NCBI RefSeq assembly: GCF_004345565.1
Contig: NZ_SLWA01000014.1
Coordinates: 35,378 to 99,377, forward strand
Length of the DNA stretch: 64,000 nucleotides
From: Flavobacterium circumlabens
Lineage (GTDB): Bacteria; Bacteroidota; Bacteroidia; Flavobacteriales; Flavobacteriaceae
Direction: 5' to 3'
Below the pieces are notes generated by a model. It was not told where the DNA came from. It saw nothing but the letters and a program-made list of their open reading frames with translations, and searched no databases. Made by a program: the position numbers and the translations under genes. This document shows, piece after piece, positions 1 to 8,764 of the stretch. Position 1 is the stretch's first letter; each line of letters begins with the position of its first letter.

Positions 1-573
1 GCTGATAAAGACAATAAAGAAGTTTATTTCTTAGGACAGGAATCTGATTTTGCCCCGCATTGTTTTGGTCTGAATGAATCAGGAAGCTTAACAGATGATG
101 TTGCTTCAGCTCCAATTGTCTTACCTGCAAAAGGGTATTACAGCATAAAAGTAAATCCAAATACATTAGTGTATACGGTTACTAAATATACACCTTCGAG
201 CAAAGTCTGGGCAGATGTTGCCAACGGTTTATGGCACGATGTAGAAGCGCAAAGAAGACCTTTCGTGAGTGTCTGTGGTGCAGGAATTAAAGGTGCTGAC
301 TGGGACACATGGACTGCCTGGGTTCAAACAGGATTGCATTTGGCAAATAACCCGAATAACCCTTATCAATTAGTTGGAGAATATACGTTGACAGGAACTA
401 TGGAAGCGACTTTTACAGGTCAGTGGTGGAGTCCGTCCTGGAGATTAATCAAAAATGGTATTGCTACAATGTCGCCGGGAGAAAATGGAAATGCAAAATA
501 TCCTGCAGCTCCGGGGATCTACAAAGTTGTACTTGATACAGAGTTAGAAAGAGTGTTTATCACAAAAAAATAA
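1..573 (+). CDS. SusE/SusF-like outer-membrane glycan-binding protein, C-terminal part
   Basis: The reading frame is open from the first base of the window, so 191 codons of a longer gene are present and the start lies upstream; the GTG at 169 is internal. The visible part begins ADKDNKEVYFLGQESDF and holds a beta-rich domain containing YYSIKVNPNTLVYTV and ends ERVFITKK, the layout of the C-terminal starch-binding-like domain of SusE/SusF-type surface lipoproteins. Such proteins bind glycan at the cell surface and have no enzymatic role. The next gene, a SusC, starts 46 bases after the stop, so they are probably co-transcribed. In the classical order SusE/F follow SusD; here the gene precedes SusC, so it may instead be the last gene of a preceding SusCDEF set. 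The family call is from overall character, not a residue signature. Confidence 0.6.
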   Translation, partial: ADKDNKEVYFLGQESDFAPHCFGLNESGSLTDDVASAPIVLPAKGYYSIKVNPNTLVYTVTKYTPSSKVWADVANGLWHDVEAQRRPFVSVCGAGIKGADWDTWTAWVQTGLHLANNPNNPYQLVGEYTLTGTMEATFTGQWWSPSWRLIKNGIATMSPGENGNAKYPAAPGIYKVVLDTELERVFITKK

Positions 574-619
574 GTTGTTATACGTTTAGATATAACATTT
601 AATTAAAAAAAATCTTACT

Positions 620-3600
620 ATGAAATATAGATTTATAGGGTTATTTATTGCCATGTTGTGCAGTATGGCAACATTTGGGCAAATAACAGTAAAAGGTTCT
701 GTTAAGGATAAAGGTGCTATACCAATTCCCGGGGTTAACCTGATTGTGAAGGGAACAGGAACATCTGCTGCAACAGATTTTGATGGGAATTTCTCTATCT
801 CAGTTCCTAATAAAAATGCTCAAATCGAATTCTCATTTGTTGGTTTTACCAATAAAGTTGTACCGGTGGGAGATAAAACGGTTTTAGATATTGTTCTGGA
901 AGAATCCAGCCAGGCTTTAGATGAAATTGTGGTGGTAGGTTATGCCTCTGTTAAAAAGAGCGATGTAACAAGTTCAATTTCTTCAATAAAAGGAAAAGAG
1001 CTTCAAACCATGACAGTGGGTAATGTAGCAGAATCATTACAAGGTAAAGTTGCAGGTGTTCAGATTACGGGGCAAGGTGGTCCCGGAGCACAACCCAGGG
1101 TTTTAATTCGAGGTATTTCGACCGTAAACCTGAGCACAGATCCACTTTATGTGGTTGATGGTATTCCAATGGGAACAAGTATCAATTTCCTGAGTAATAA
1201 CGAGATTGAATCGATGGAGGTTTTAAAAGATGCATCGGCAAGTGCCATTTATGGTTCCCGTGCTTCTAATGGCGTTATTCTGATTACAACTAAAAAAGGT
1301 AAAGCAGGAAAAACCAGATTCAATTTTGATATGAGTTCCGGAATGCAACTTATGAGTAATCCCTATAATATGGCAAATGCGGAGAGTTATGCTTCGATTA
1401 TGAACAAAGCATATAATAATTCGGGTTATGCTGATTATTTGTCTAATCCGTCTCAATACAGAGGAAAAACTACAGATTGGTGGAAAGCCGGGATTAAAGG
1501 TGGTTCTCCCGTAACAAATGCTTCTTTGGGTGTTTCCGGAGGGTCAGAAACACATACTTATGCGGTAAGTCTGAATTATTATGATTCGGAGTCTATTTAC
1601 GAAGTAGGAGGATGGGAGAGAGTAACCATGAGAATTGCTAATGATTTTAAATTTTCAGATAAATTTTCAGCTGGGATTACTTTAAATCCTCGTTATGAAA
1701 AATGGGGAGGGCCAAATAACTGGGCAGATTTTGATAAAATTGATCCAATTACGCCAATTTACAAACCGGCTGATCAATTAACAGGGTTAGAGAATGAGTA
1801 TAGTATTTACGCACGTTCTCCTTCCTATGTATGGAATCCGATTGCAGCCGTAAAAAGATACGATGATTATACCAATCAGTATAATTTAAATACAAACGGT
1901 TATTTGCAATACCAGCCTATTAAAGGTTTGGTTATTCGTACACAGGGGTCAATTGAGGTTGGAGATAAAACACAGAGTATTTTTAGACCGGATTTTGTAA
2001 TTGATGCAGCACACGAAAAAGCAGAAATTAATAGTGTTGAACGAAAAAACACGACAAATGCCGACTGGACCTGGCAAAATACAGTAACCTATACAAAAAC
2101 ATTTGCGGGGAAACACAATGCTTCCTTGATGATTGGTAATACCATGGAAGAATACAATAGCAATGATGTTTGGGGTTACGGAGAAGGTATTCCTAACAAT
2201 TCAGATTCTATGAGAGAATTAAAAGCAGCAACCAAAAACCGTAGAAGTGATGGTAACAGCTGGTCCAGTTCTTTGATGTCTTATATTTCTCGTTTTTCCT
2301 ATAATTACGATGCGAAATATTATTTCACCGGTACTTTTAGACGTGACGGCTCTTCTAAATTCATGGACAACAATAAATGGGCTAATTTCCCATCGGCTTC
2401 TGTTTCATGGAGAATTTTAAATGAAGGATTTATGGAACCTGCAAAAAGCGTTCTTAGCGATTTAAGATTCAGAGCCGGTTGGGGAAAAGTAGGGAATCAA
2501 AATTTACCGGCTGCAGTTTATCAATCAAATATCAAGCAGGGTTTTTATCCTATTGGTGGTAATGTTGTAGATACATCGTTTCCGGATACTATGGCTAACA
2601 AAGATATCAAATGGGAAACAGTTGAAGATATCAGTTTTGGAATTGATTTTGGATTGTGGAAAAACAAACTTTCGGGTTCGTTAGAATACTATCAAAAGAA
2701 AACGGAAGATATGTTGTTTAAGAAACAATTTCCAACCTATAGCGGTTTTCCCGGATATTCAACCATTTGGACAAACGTAGGTTCAATGCAATCTAAAGGG
2801 ATCGATTTGTTAATTTCCTATAAAGATAAAAAAGGAGATTTCACTTATGGAGTTGATGTCACTTTTACAACTGTAAATGTTGATATGTTGTCTTTATCAG
2901 CTGATGGAGAAAGACTTTACGGAGCCGGAAACCGAACTTTGACGGTCAAAGGTGAAGAACCGGGATATTTTTATGGATATGTGGCTGATGGATTATTCCA
3001 AAATCAAACACAAATAAATGCACATACTGACGAACACGGAACTAAATTGCAGCCTTATGCACAATTAGGAGATATTCGTTTTAAAGATGTTAACGGTGAT
3101 GGAAAATTAGACGATAAAGACAGAACAAAAATTGGTTCTCCCTGGGCTGATTATAATGTTGGATTGAATTTAAATTTCGGTTATAAACAATTTGATTTGG
3201 TAGCTAATTTCTACTCAAGTATTGGAAATGATATCGTAAATGAAAACATTAAGGATTTATATAACGGTGCAAGTTTAACCAATAAAGTAAGCGGATTAGA
3301 GCAAATGGCCTGGCACGGAGAAGGAACTTCTAATTATGTTCCTCGTTTATCTAAAGATGACAACAATGAAAACTACACTAAGTTCTCTTCTTTCTATGTG
3401 GAAGACGGTTCTTATGTACGTATGAAGAATTTACAGCTTGGATTTTCTTTCTACAATAAATTTGGTCTGGATAAATTGAGAATTTCATTATCAGGTCAAA
3501 ATTTATGGACATGGACAAAATATACAGGTGTTGATCCTGAAGTTGCAGGCGGAGATCCGGACAAAGACGACAGGGTTAAAGGATCAGGTTTTGGAGCCTG

Positions 3601-3652
3601 GAATTATCCGGTTCAGCCAACAATTCTGATGGGACTTAATGTAGCATTTTAA
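620..3652 (+). CDS. SusC-like TonB-dependent outer-membrane receptor (locus 1)
   Basis: 1010 residues. A signal peptide (1-20, ending ATFG before Q) is followed by a carboxypeptidase-regulatory-like domain (about 22-100, with VKGTGTSAATDFDGNFSIS), the TonB-box/plug junction DEIVVVGYASVKKSDVTSS, a plug with LYVVDGIP and DASASAIYGSRASNGVILIT, and a long beta-barrel ending PTILMGLNVAF with the terminal Phe typical of barrels. It imports large oligosaccharides across the outer membrane with its SusD partner, whose gene starts 12 bases downstream. It is the first full gene of a run that continues through GH30, GH2, GH27, GH51 and GH43 enzymes, which points to a plant heteroglycan ligand. No promoter is obvious in the 46-base gap before it. 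Confidence 0.95.
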   Translation: MKYRFIGLFIAMLCSMATFGQITVKGSVKDKGAIPIPGVNLIVKGTGTSAATDFDGNFSISVPNKNAQIEFSFVGFTNKVVPVGDKTVLDIVLEESSQALDEIVVVGYASVKKSDVTSSISSIKGKELQTMTVGNVAESLQGKVAGVQITGQGGPGAQPRVLIRGISTVNLSTDPLYVVDGIPMGTSINFLSNNEIESMEVLKDASASAIYGSRASNGVILITTKKGKAGKTRFNFDMSSGMQLMSNPYNMANAESYASIMNKAYNNSGYADYLSNPSQYRGKTTDWWKAGIKGGSPVTNASLGVSGGSETHTYAVSLNYYDSESIYEVGGWERVTMRIANDFKFSDKFSAGITLNPRYEKWGGPNNWADFDKIDPITPIYKPADQLTGLENEYSIYARSPSYVWNPIAAVKRYDDYTNQYNLNTNGYLQYQPIKGLVIRTQGSIEVGDKTQSIFRPDFVIDAAHEKAEINSVERKNTTNADWTWQNTVTYTKTFAGKHNASLMIGNTMEEYNSNDVWGYGEGIPNNSDSMRELKAATKNRRSDGNSWSSSLMSYISRFSYNYDAKYYFTGTFRRDGSSKFMDNNKWANFPSASVSWRILNEGFMEPAKSVLSDLRFRAGWGKVGNQNLPAAVYQSNIKQGFYPIGGNVVDTSFPDTMANKDIKWETVEDISFGIDFGLWKNKLSGSLEYYQKKTEDMLFKKQFPTYSGFPGYSTIWTNVGSMQSKGIDLLISYKDKKGDFTYGVDVTFTTVNVDMLSLSADGERLYGAGNRTLTVKGEEPGYFYGYVADGLFQNQTQINAHTDEHGTKLQPYAQLGDIRFKDVNGDGKLDDKDRTKIGSPWADYNVGLNLNFGYKQFDLVANFYSSIGNDIVNENIKDLYNGASLTNKVSGLEQMAWHGEGTSNYVPRLSKDDNNENYTKFSSFYVEDGSYVRMKNLQLGFSFYNKFGLDKLRISLSGQNLWTWTKYTGVDPEVAGGDPDKDDRVKGSGFGAWNYPVQPTILMGLNVAF

Positions 3653-3664
3653 TAATAAAAAGAT

Positions 3665-5266
3665 ATGAAAAAAATAATTTTATCCCTAATAGCTTTTTCT
3701 GCATGTGTAGTTTCATGTAGCGATTTTATTGAAAAAGACGAAAGAGGAATTCAAACTTTAGAAAACTATTTTCAAACAGCACAGGAATGCGAGAATTATG
3801 TTAACGAATTAACAAAACGCCTGTTGTTACCTAATGATTGGTATACATTGGTTGCGCCAAGAGTTACTAACGAAATGGCTACCGATGACGCCTGGATGGG
3901 AAATACAGGCCAGGATAATTCAGCACACAGACCTTGTTCGCAATATATTATTACGCCTGATAACATGGGAGATATGAATAGTGTTTATACTGCTCACTAT
4001 TATACAATTCAATCGGTTAATTTAGGTTTAGAGAAAATGGCAGCATCGCCTATTACTGATGCTCAAAGAAATCAATATGCAGGGGAATCTTTATTCATTC
4101 GTGCATATTGCTATTATGAGCTCGTAAATAATTTCGGATCCGTTCCATTATATACTAAATCTCTTGGAACTGCTGATTTGAAATTACAACGTAGCCCTGT
4201 TGCTGATATTTATGCACAAATTGAGTCTGATCTTAAAGAATCTGCTGCAAAATTAGAAAATGTTCCGGTGGCAAGAAACGGACGAGTTAACAAATGGGCA
4301 GCTTATGCTTTACTGGCTCGTGTATCTTTATTTCAGGAAAAATGGGCTGAAGCAAAACAATATTCAAACAAGGTAATTACGGAAGGCCCTTTTGCACTGG
4401 AGTCTGATTTCCTGAATATCTGGAACGTAAACAATCATAACGGAGTTGAATCAATTCTTGAAGCACAATCATCATCCGTACAAGATAAAGATTTAGGATC
4501 TGCTTTACCAACTTTATCCGGAGCAAGAGGAGAGGATAAGAAAAACTTTCCGAGTAATGATGCGCAGGATGTTCTTGATGGTTGGGGATGGTGTATGCCA
4601 ACGAGCGATTTAGAGAATGCTTATCTTTCTGAAAATGACGTTGTTCGTCGTAGAAGTACGATCACCAAATGGGGAGAAGCAGCGTATGGAGATGAGGTTT
4701 TAAACCCGACCCATAAATTCAGTTTAAACGATAATAAATCCGGGCGTATTTGTCGTAAATATTATATTCCGATAGCTACGCGCCGTGCATTAGATAAAAA
4801 AGACGGACACTTACCCTTAAATATTCCTTTGATTCGTCTGGCCGAAATGTATTTGACAAGAGCAGAAGCGAATTACCATACAGGAGGAGATGCTTTGGCA
4901 GATATTAATATTATTAGAGCGCGTGTTAAATTAGATCCTAAAACAGGTTTATCCGGACCAACACTTTTAAAACAAATTTACAAAGAGCGTCGTTTAGAAT
5001 TGGCTTTTGAAGGATTACGTTTGTTTGATATTCGTCGTGAAAAAGACCCAACTACCGGAAGACCGGTTATCGAAAGTTTGATGGGGCCAAACGGAACTTT
5101 TGTTCAATACAATTTGAATTCTACAGATCCGTATGAAACTGCCAATTTAAGAGAATCACAAGATAAAGGGATCAATTTTAATCCTGGTAAAAATTTACTG
5201 TGGCCCATACCGCAAATAGAAATTGATTTAAGTGGTGGATTAATTACTCAAAACGCTGGCTATTAA
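3665..5266 (+). CDS. SusD/RagB-like surface lipoprotein (locus 1)
   Basis: 533 residues. The lipoprotein signal ends ACVVSC with Cys18, followed by the acidic stretch SDFIEKDE that acts as a surface-export signal in Bacteroidota. The body shows the TPR-rich SusD fold, with the family's recurring AGESLFIRAYCYYELVNNFG segment, the LIRLAEMYLTRAEA helix, the ERRLELAFEGLRLFDIRR block near the C-terminus, and the ending LWPIPQIEIDLSGGLITQNAGY. It closes over the SusC barrel and captures the ligand. The next gene (GH30) starts 1 base after its stop, so SusC, SusD and GH30 form one operon. Confidence 0.95.
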   Translation: MKKIILSLIAFSACVVSCSDFIEKDERGIQTLENYFQTAQECENYVNELTKRLLLPNDWYTLVAPRVTNEMATDDAWMGNTGQDNSAHRPCSQYIITPDNMGDMNSVYTAHYYTIQSVNLGLEKMAASPITDAQRNQYAGESLFIRAYCYYELVNNFGSVPLYTKSLGTADLKLQRSPVADIYAQIESDLKESAAKLENVPVARNGRVNKWAAYALLARVSLFQEKWAEAKQYSNKVITEGPFALESDFLNIWNVNNHNGVESILEAQSSSVQDKDLGSALPTLSGARGEDKKNFPSNDAQDVLDGWGWCMPTSDLENAYLSENDVVRRRSTITKWGEAAYGDEVLNPTHKFSLNDNKSGRICRKYYIPIATRRALDKKDGHLPLNIPLIRLAEMYLTRAEANYHTGGDALADINIIRARVKLDPKTGLSGPTLLKQIYKERRLELAFEGLRLFDIRREKDPTTGRPVIESLMGPNGTFVQYNLNSTDPYETANLRESQDKGINFNPGKNLLWPIPQIEIDLSGGLITQNAGY

Positions 5267-5267
5267 T

Positions 5268-6908
5268 ATGAAGTTTATCAATAACAATAAAGTAAGTCTG
5301 CTGTGTGCAGGTTTACTTTTCGCTAACTCTTTTTTAATTAGTTGTGATTCTGAAAATGCTGATAATTCAAATGGAGGTGTTTCAACTACCGCCGAATTGA
5401 ATGTGAATCTGGATATGAATCTTCAAACGATGGAAAGCTTCGGCGCTTCTGATGCCTGGCAATGTAATTTTATAGGAAAAAACTGGTCCTCAGATAAAAG
5501 AAATAAAATGGCCGATTTATTATTCAGCAAAGAATTTGATGCCGATGGAAATCCAAAAGGAATCGGATTATCATTATGGCGTTTTAACCTTGGTTCAGGA
5601 AGTACGGAGCAAGGAGATGCAAGTGATATTACAGATGAATGGCGACGTACCGAATGTTTCACCACAGATGGAGTAACCTATAACATGAACAAGCAAGCCG
5701 GTCAGGTTTGGTTTATGAAAGCAGCAAAAGAACGTGGTTTAGAGAAATTACTGGCTTTCGCCAACAGCGCTCCGGTATACTTAACACAAAACGGAAAAGC
5801 GCATGCAAGCATCAAAGAATTTTATAATATAAAAGATAGTAAATGGTCAGAATTAGCTGATTTCTGGACCACTTCTTTAGACAAACTAAAAACGGAACAC
5901 GGTTTAACAATCGATTATGTGAGTCCGTTTAACGAACCACAATACGAATGGGACGGTTCAGGACAAGAAGGTTCACCGGCTACAAACGCTAATATCTACA
6001 GTTTTGTAAATATTCTGTCTCCAAAATTACAATCAAAAGGAATTGATGCTAAGATTGTTGTTGGAGAAGGAGGATCTTATGAACCTTTATATAAAACAAT
6101 TTCGGGAAAAGAAAACAGATCAAACCAAATCGATTATTTCTTTGGGGTTAATTCGGCTAAAAATATTGCAGGATTAAGCAACGTAAAAAAGACTATTTCA
6201 GCGCATAGCTATTGGCAGGCATGGCCTTTGACAGAGTTGGTTTATTCAAGACAATCTGCTGCGGCAAGAACGCAGTCAGTTGCAGGATTAAGTCTTTGGT
6301 CCTCTGAATATTGTGTTTTAGAAAGTCCTGGAACATCTGAACTTCCGGGTGGAGGAGGCCCTGGAAGAGATTTAGGAATTCAGTTAGCACTCTGGACAGC
6401 CCGTATCATCAGTACAGATATTGCAGTTGGAGGTGTTACGTCATGGCAATGGTGGACAGCGATTAGTCGTGGAGATTATAAAGACGGATTGATTCACGTT
6501 GATGATGGTTCAGGCAACGGAGCCGGAAATGCAGATTATTGCAAAAATGACGGTTATATAAGGGATTCAAAAACGCTTTGGGCTTTAGGAAATTTTTCGT
6601 TCTTTGTAAAACCGGGAATGGTAAGAGTTCAGATTCCTAGCGTAGATAATGCCACTTCCGTGAATGATATAATGGTAACGGCATACAAAGATGCTACAAC
6701 TAAAAAGCTGGTTGTGGTAGCGGTAAATATCAGCAAATCGGCTAAAGCCTACAAACTGAATCTTGCAGGCGGAGCTTTAACAGATAATAAACTAACACCT
6801 TATACCACTTCTGAAGCCTTGAGCCTGAAAAAAGGAACTGCTGTTGAGGCTTCTGGTTTTGAAATTCCGGCGAAGTCTATTGTGACTTATGTAGGAACTT
6901 ATAAATAA
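5268..6908 (+). CDS. GH30-family glycoside hydrolase, lipoprotein
   Basis: 546 residues. The lipoprotein signal ends FLISC (Cys26) followed by DSENADN, so the enzyme is probably held on the cell surface. The (beta/alpha)8 domain starts at MESFGASDAWQC (about 55) and carries the acid/base Glu223 in VSPFNEPQYEW and the nucleophile Glu347 in WSSEYCVLE; a small beta domain follows from about 440 to the end. GH30 enzymes cut beta-linked glucans, xylans or 1,6-galactans depending on subfamily. The neighbouring GH27, GH2, GH51 and GH43 make an endo-beta-1,6-galactanase role (as in GH30_5) plausible, but the subfamily cannot be read from motifs alone. A paralogue lies 120 bases downstream. The gene follows SusD by 1 base. 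Confidence 0.9.
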   Translation: MKFINNNKVSLLCAGLLFANSFLISCDSENADNSNGGVSTTAELNVNLDMNLQTMESFGASDAWQCNFIGKNWSSDKRNKMADLLFSKEFDADGNPKGIGLSLWRFNLGSGSTEQGDASDITDEWRRTECFTTDGVTYNMNKQAGQVWFMKAAKERGLEKLLAFANSAPVYLTQNGKAHASIKEFYNIKDSKWSELADFWTTSLDKLKTEHGLTIDYVSPFNEPQYEWDGSGQEGSPATNANIYSFVNILSPKLQSKGIDAKIVVGEGGSYEPLYKTISGKENRSNQIDYFFGVNSAKNIAGLSNVKKTISAHSYWQAWPLTELVYSRQSAAARTQSVAGLSLWSSEYCVLESPGTSELPGGGGPGRDLGIQLALWTARIISTDIAVGGVTSWQWWTAISRGDYKDGLIHVDDGSGNGAGNADYCKNDGYIRDSKTLWALGNFSFFVKPGMVRVQIPSVDNATSVNDIMVTAYKDATTKKLVVVAVNISKSAKAYKLNLAGGALTDNKLTPYTTSEALSLKKGTAVEASGFEIPAKSIVTYVGTYK

Positions 6909-6950
6909 GAGTAAAAAATTAACCGCAAAGCGCGCAAAGAAAATACCGAA

Positions 6951-6988
6951 AAAGTTCGCAAAGCCTGATAGTAAACTTTGCGAACTTT
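6951..6988. repeat. Intergenic inverted repeat (CGCAAAG type)
   Basis: A 13-base arm AAAGTTCGCAAAG (6951-6963) pairs perfectly with CTTTGCGAACTTT (6976-6988) around a 12-base loop, between the two GH30 genes. The flanks contain further CGCAAAG/ACTTAGCG words, giving the patchwork typical of dispersed Flavobacterium intergenic repeats. It could weaken read-through between the genes or stabilise the upstream mRNA end; there is no clean T tract. Confidence 0.6.
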
Positions 6989-7028
6989 GCGAAAACTTAG
7001 CGCCCTTGAGGCTGAAAAAAAAGAATAA

Positions 7029-8615
7029 ATGAGAAAAGTATATATCTCGCTTTTACTGGTCGCGAGTTCGCTGTCGTTTGCACAGCGAACCGCAACCATT
7101 AGCACCGATAATGTTGTACAAACCATGGACGGTTTTGGAGGTTCTGATGCCTGGAGATGTCAGTTCGTTGGAAAGAATTGGCCAGAACAAAAAAAGAATG
7201 CTATTGCAGACTTACTTTTTAGTAAAGAAATTGATAAACAGGGAAATCCAAAAGGAATCGGGCTTTCGATCTGGAGGTTTAATCTTGGTGCAGGAAGTAC
7301 AGAACAAGGTGAAAAAAGTAAAGTTTCAGACGAATGGAGAAGAAGTGAATCTTTTCTGCAGGCAGATGGGACTTACGATTTTTCGAAACAGGAAGGGCAA
7401 AGATGGTTCCTGCAGGCGGCTAAAAAACGTGGAGTTGAAAAATTTCTGATTTTCACCAACAGTCCGCCAGTTTATATGACAATTAACGGATTGTCTTTTG
7501 CATCTCAAAAGAATAAACTGAATCTAAAAGATGGTGCAATTCCAAAATTTGCCGATTTTCTAGTTCAAAGTATTCAGGGGCTGGAAAACAAAGAAGGAAT
7601 TAAATTCGATTATGTAAGCCCCATCAACGAACCACAATGGGAGTGGATGCCGAAGCAAGGTGACACCAACAGTCAGGAAGGAACACCGGCGACCAATCAG
7701 GAAATTTATGATTTAACGAAATCACTTTCTGAAAAACTCAAAGCTAAAAAAATGAGTACAGAAATTGTGATCGCCGAGGCTGCGCAAATTGATTATTTAT
7801 ATGGAAATGTAAATGCAGAAAATCGCGACAATCAGATGGAGTATTTCTTCGGAAAAACAAAAACTAATATTTCAAAATTCCCCAATGTAAAAAAGGTCAT
7901 TTTAGGTCACAGTTATTTTACAACATGGCCAGTTGAACGACAAGTTTTAAGCCGAAAATTAATAGCAGCAAGTATCAGTCAAAACCCGGGATTAAAATAT
8001 TGGCAATCGGAGTATTGCATTTTAGAAAATCCGGGTGAAGCTGAAATTCCCGGAGGTTCAGGCGGAGGAAGAGATTTAGGAATGCAGACCGCTTTATTTG
8101 TTGCGCGTTTAATTCACAATGATATTGCTGTTGCAAATGCCGCTTCATGGCAATGGTGGACATCTATCACTCGCGTTGATTATAAAGATGGTTTGATTTA
8201 TCTCGATGACGGAAAAAGTAATGGAGGAACAGCCCCGGATTATGTTAGAAACGATGGAGAATTTCATGATTCAAAATTGCTTTGGGCATTAGGAAACTAC
8301 TCTTTATTTGTGCGTCCGGGAATGCTTAGAGTGGATGTTCCAAATCAAAACGATCTGGAAGCAGCAAACGATGTAATGCTAACCGCGTACAAAGATGTCG
8401 AAAACAAAAAGCTAATTATTGTGGCTGTAAACTGTGGAAAATCAGCTCAGAAATACAAGTTCAATTTATCGAAAGGAACAGTAAAAAATAATGATTTTAC
8501 ACCTTATGTAACCTCAGATACGACAAATTTAAAAAGAGTAGAAACTCAAAAAATTGATAATCTTGAAATTCCGGCAAAATCAATCGTGACGTTTGTAGGG
8601 GAGTTAGCGTTTTAG
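7029..8615 (+). CDS. GH30-family glycoside hydrolase, secreted paralogue
   Basis: 528 residues, clearly paralogous to the preceding GH30 along its whole length (shared FGGSDAWRCQFVGKNW, KGIGLSIWRFNLGAGSTEQG, VSPINEPQWEW, YWQSEYCILENPGEAEIPG). The acid/base is Glu201 and the nucleophile Glu328. Unlike its lipoprotein neighbour it has an ordinary signal peptide (cleavage near SFA/QR, residue 18) and no lipobox Cys, so the two copies probably act in different places: surface for the first, periplasm for this one. ATG at 7029 is the only start that retains the signal peptide. Same substrate uncertainty as its neighbour. Confidence 0.9.
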   Translation: MRKVYISLLLVASSLSFAQRTATISTDNVVQTMDGFGGSDAWRCQFVGKNWPEQKKNAIADLLFSKEIDKQGNPKGIGLSIWRFNLGAGSTEQGEKSKVSDEWRRSESFLQADGTYDFSKQEGQRWFLQAAKKRGVEKFLIFTNSPPVYMTINGLSFASQKNKLNLKDGAIPKFADFLVQSIQGLENKEGIKFDYVSPINEPQWEWMPKQGDTNSQEGTPATNQEIYDLTKSLSEKLKAKKMSTEIVIAEAAQIDYLYGNVNAENRDNQMEYFFGKTKTNISKFPNVKKVILGHSYFTTWPVERQVLSRKLIAASISQNPGLKYWQSEYCILENPGEAEIPGGSGGGRDLGMQTALFVARLIHNDIAVANAASWQWWTSITRVDYKDGLIYLDDGKSNGGTAPDYVRNDGEFHDSKLLWALGNYSLFVRPGMLRVDVPNQNDLEAANDVMLTAYKDVENKKLIIVAVNCGKSAQKYKFNLSKGTVKNNDFTPYVTSDTTNLKRVETQKIDNLEIPAKSIVTFVGELAF

Positions 8616-8620
8616 TATTC

Positions 8621-8670
8621 AGTCGCAGTTTCAGTTTTCAGTCACAGTTTGAACACTGAAAACGGCGACT
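8621..8670. repeat. Nested inverted repeat between GH30 and GH2
   Basis: Outer arms AGTCGC (8621-8626) and GCGACT (8665-8670) enclose inner arms GTTTTCAGT (8634-8642) and ACTGAAAAC (8655-8663). Downstream, 8725-8760 repeats the word ACTTAGA with small variations. The 149-base gap holds no other gene. It may act as a processing or weak termination hairpin; it looks like another dispersed intergenic repeat. Confidence 0.55.
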
Positions 8671-8764
8671 AAAAACTTAAAACTTGAAAGAAAAAAATAA
8701 CAAATTTAAAATAACATAAAAGCTTAGAAACTTAGATTCTCAGCAACTTAGAACCTTAAAAAAA

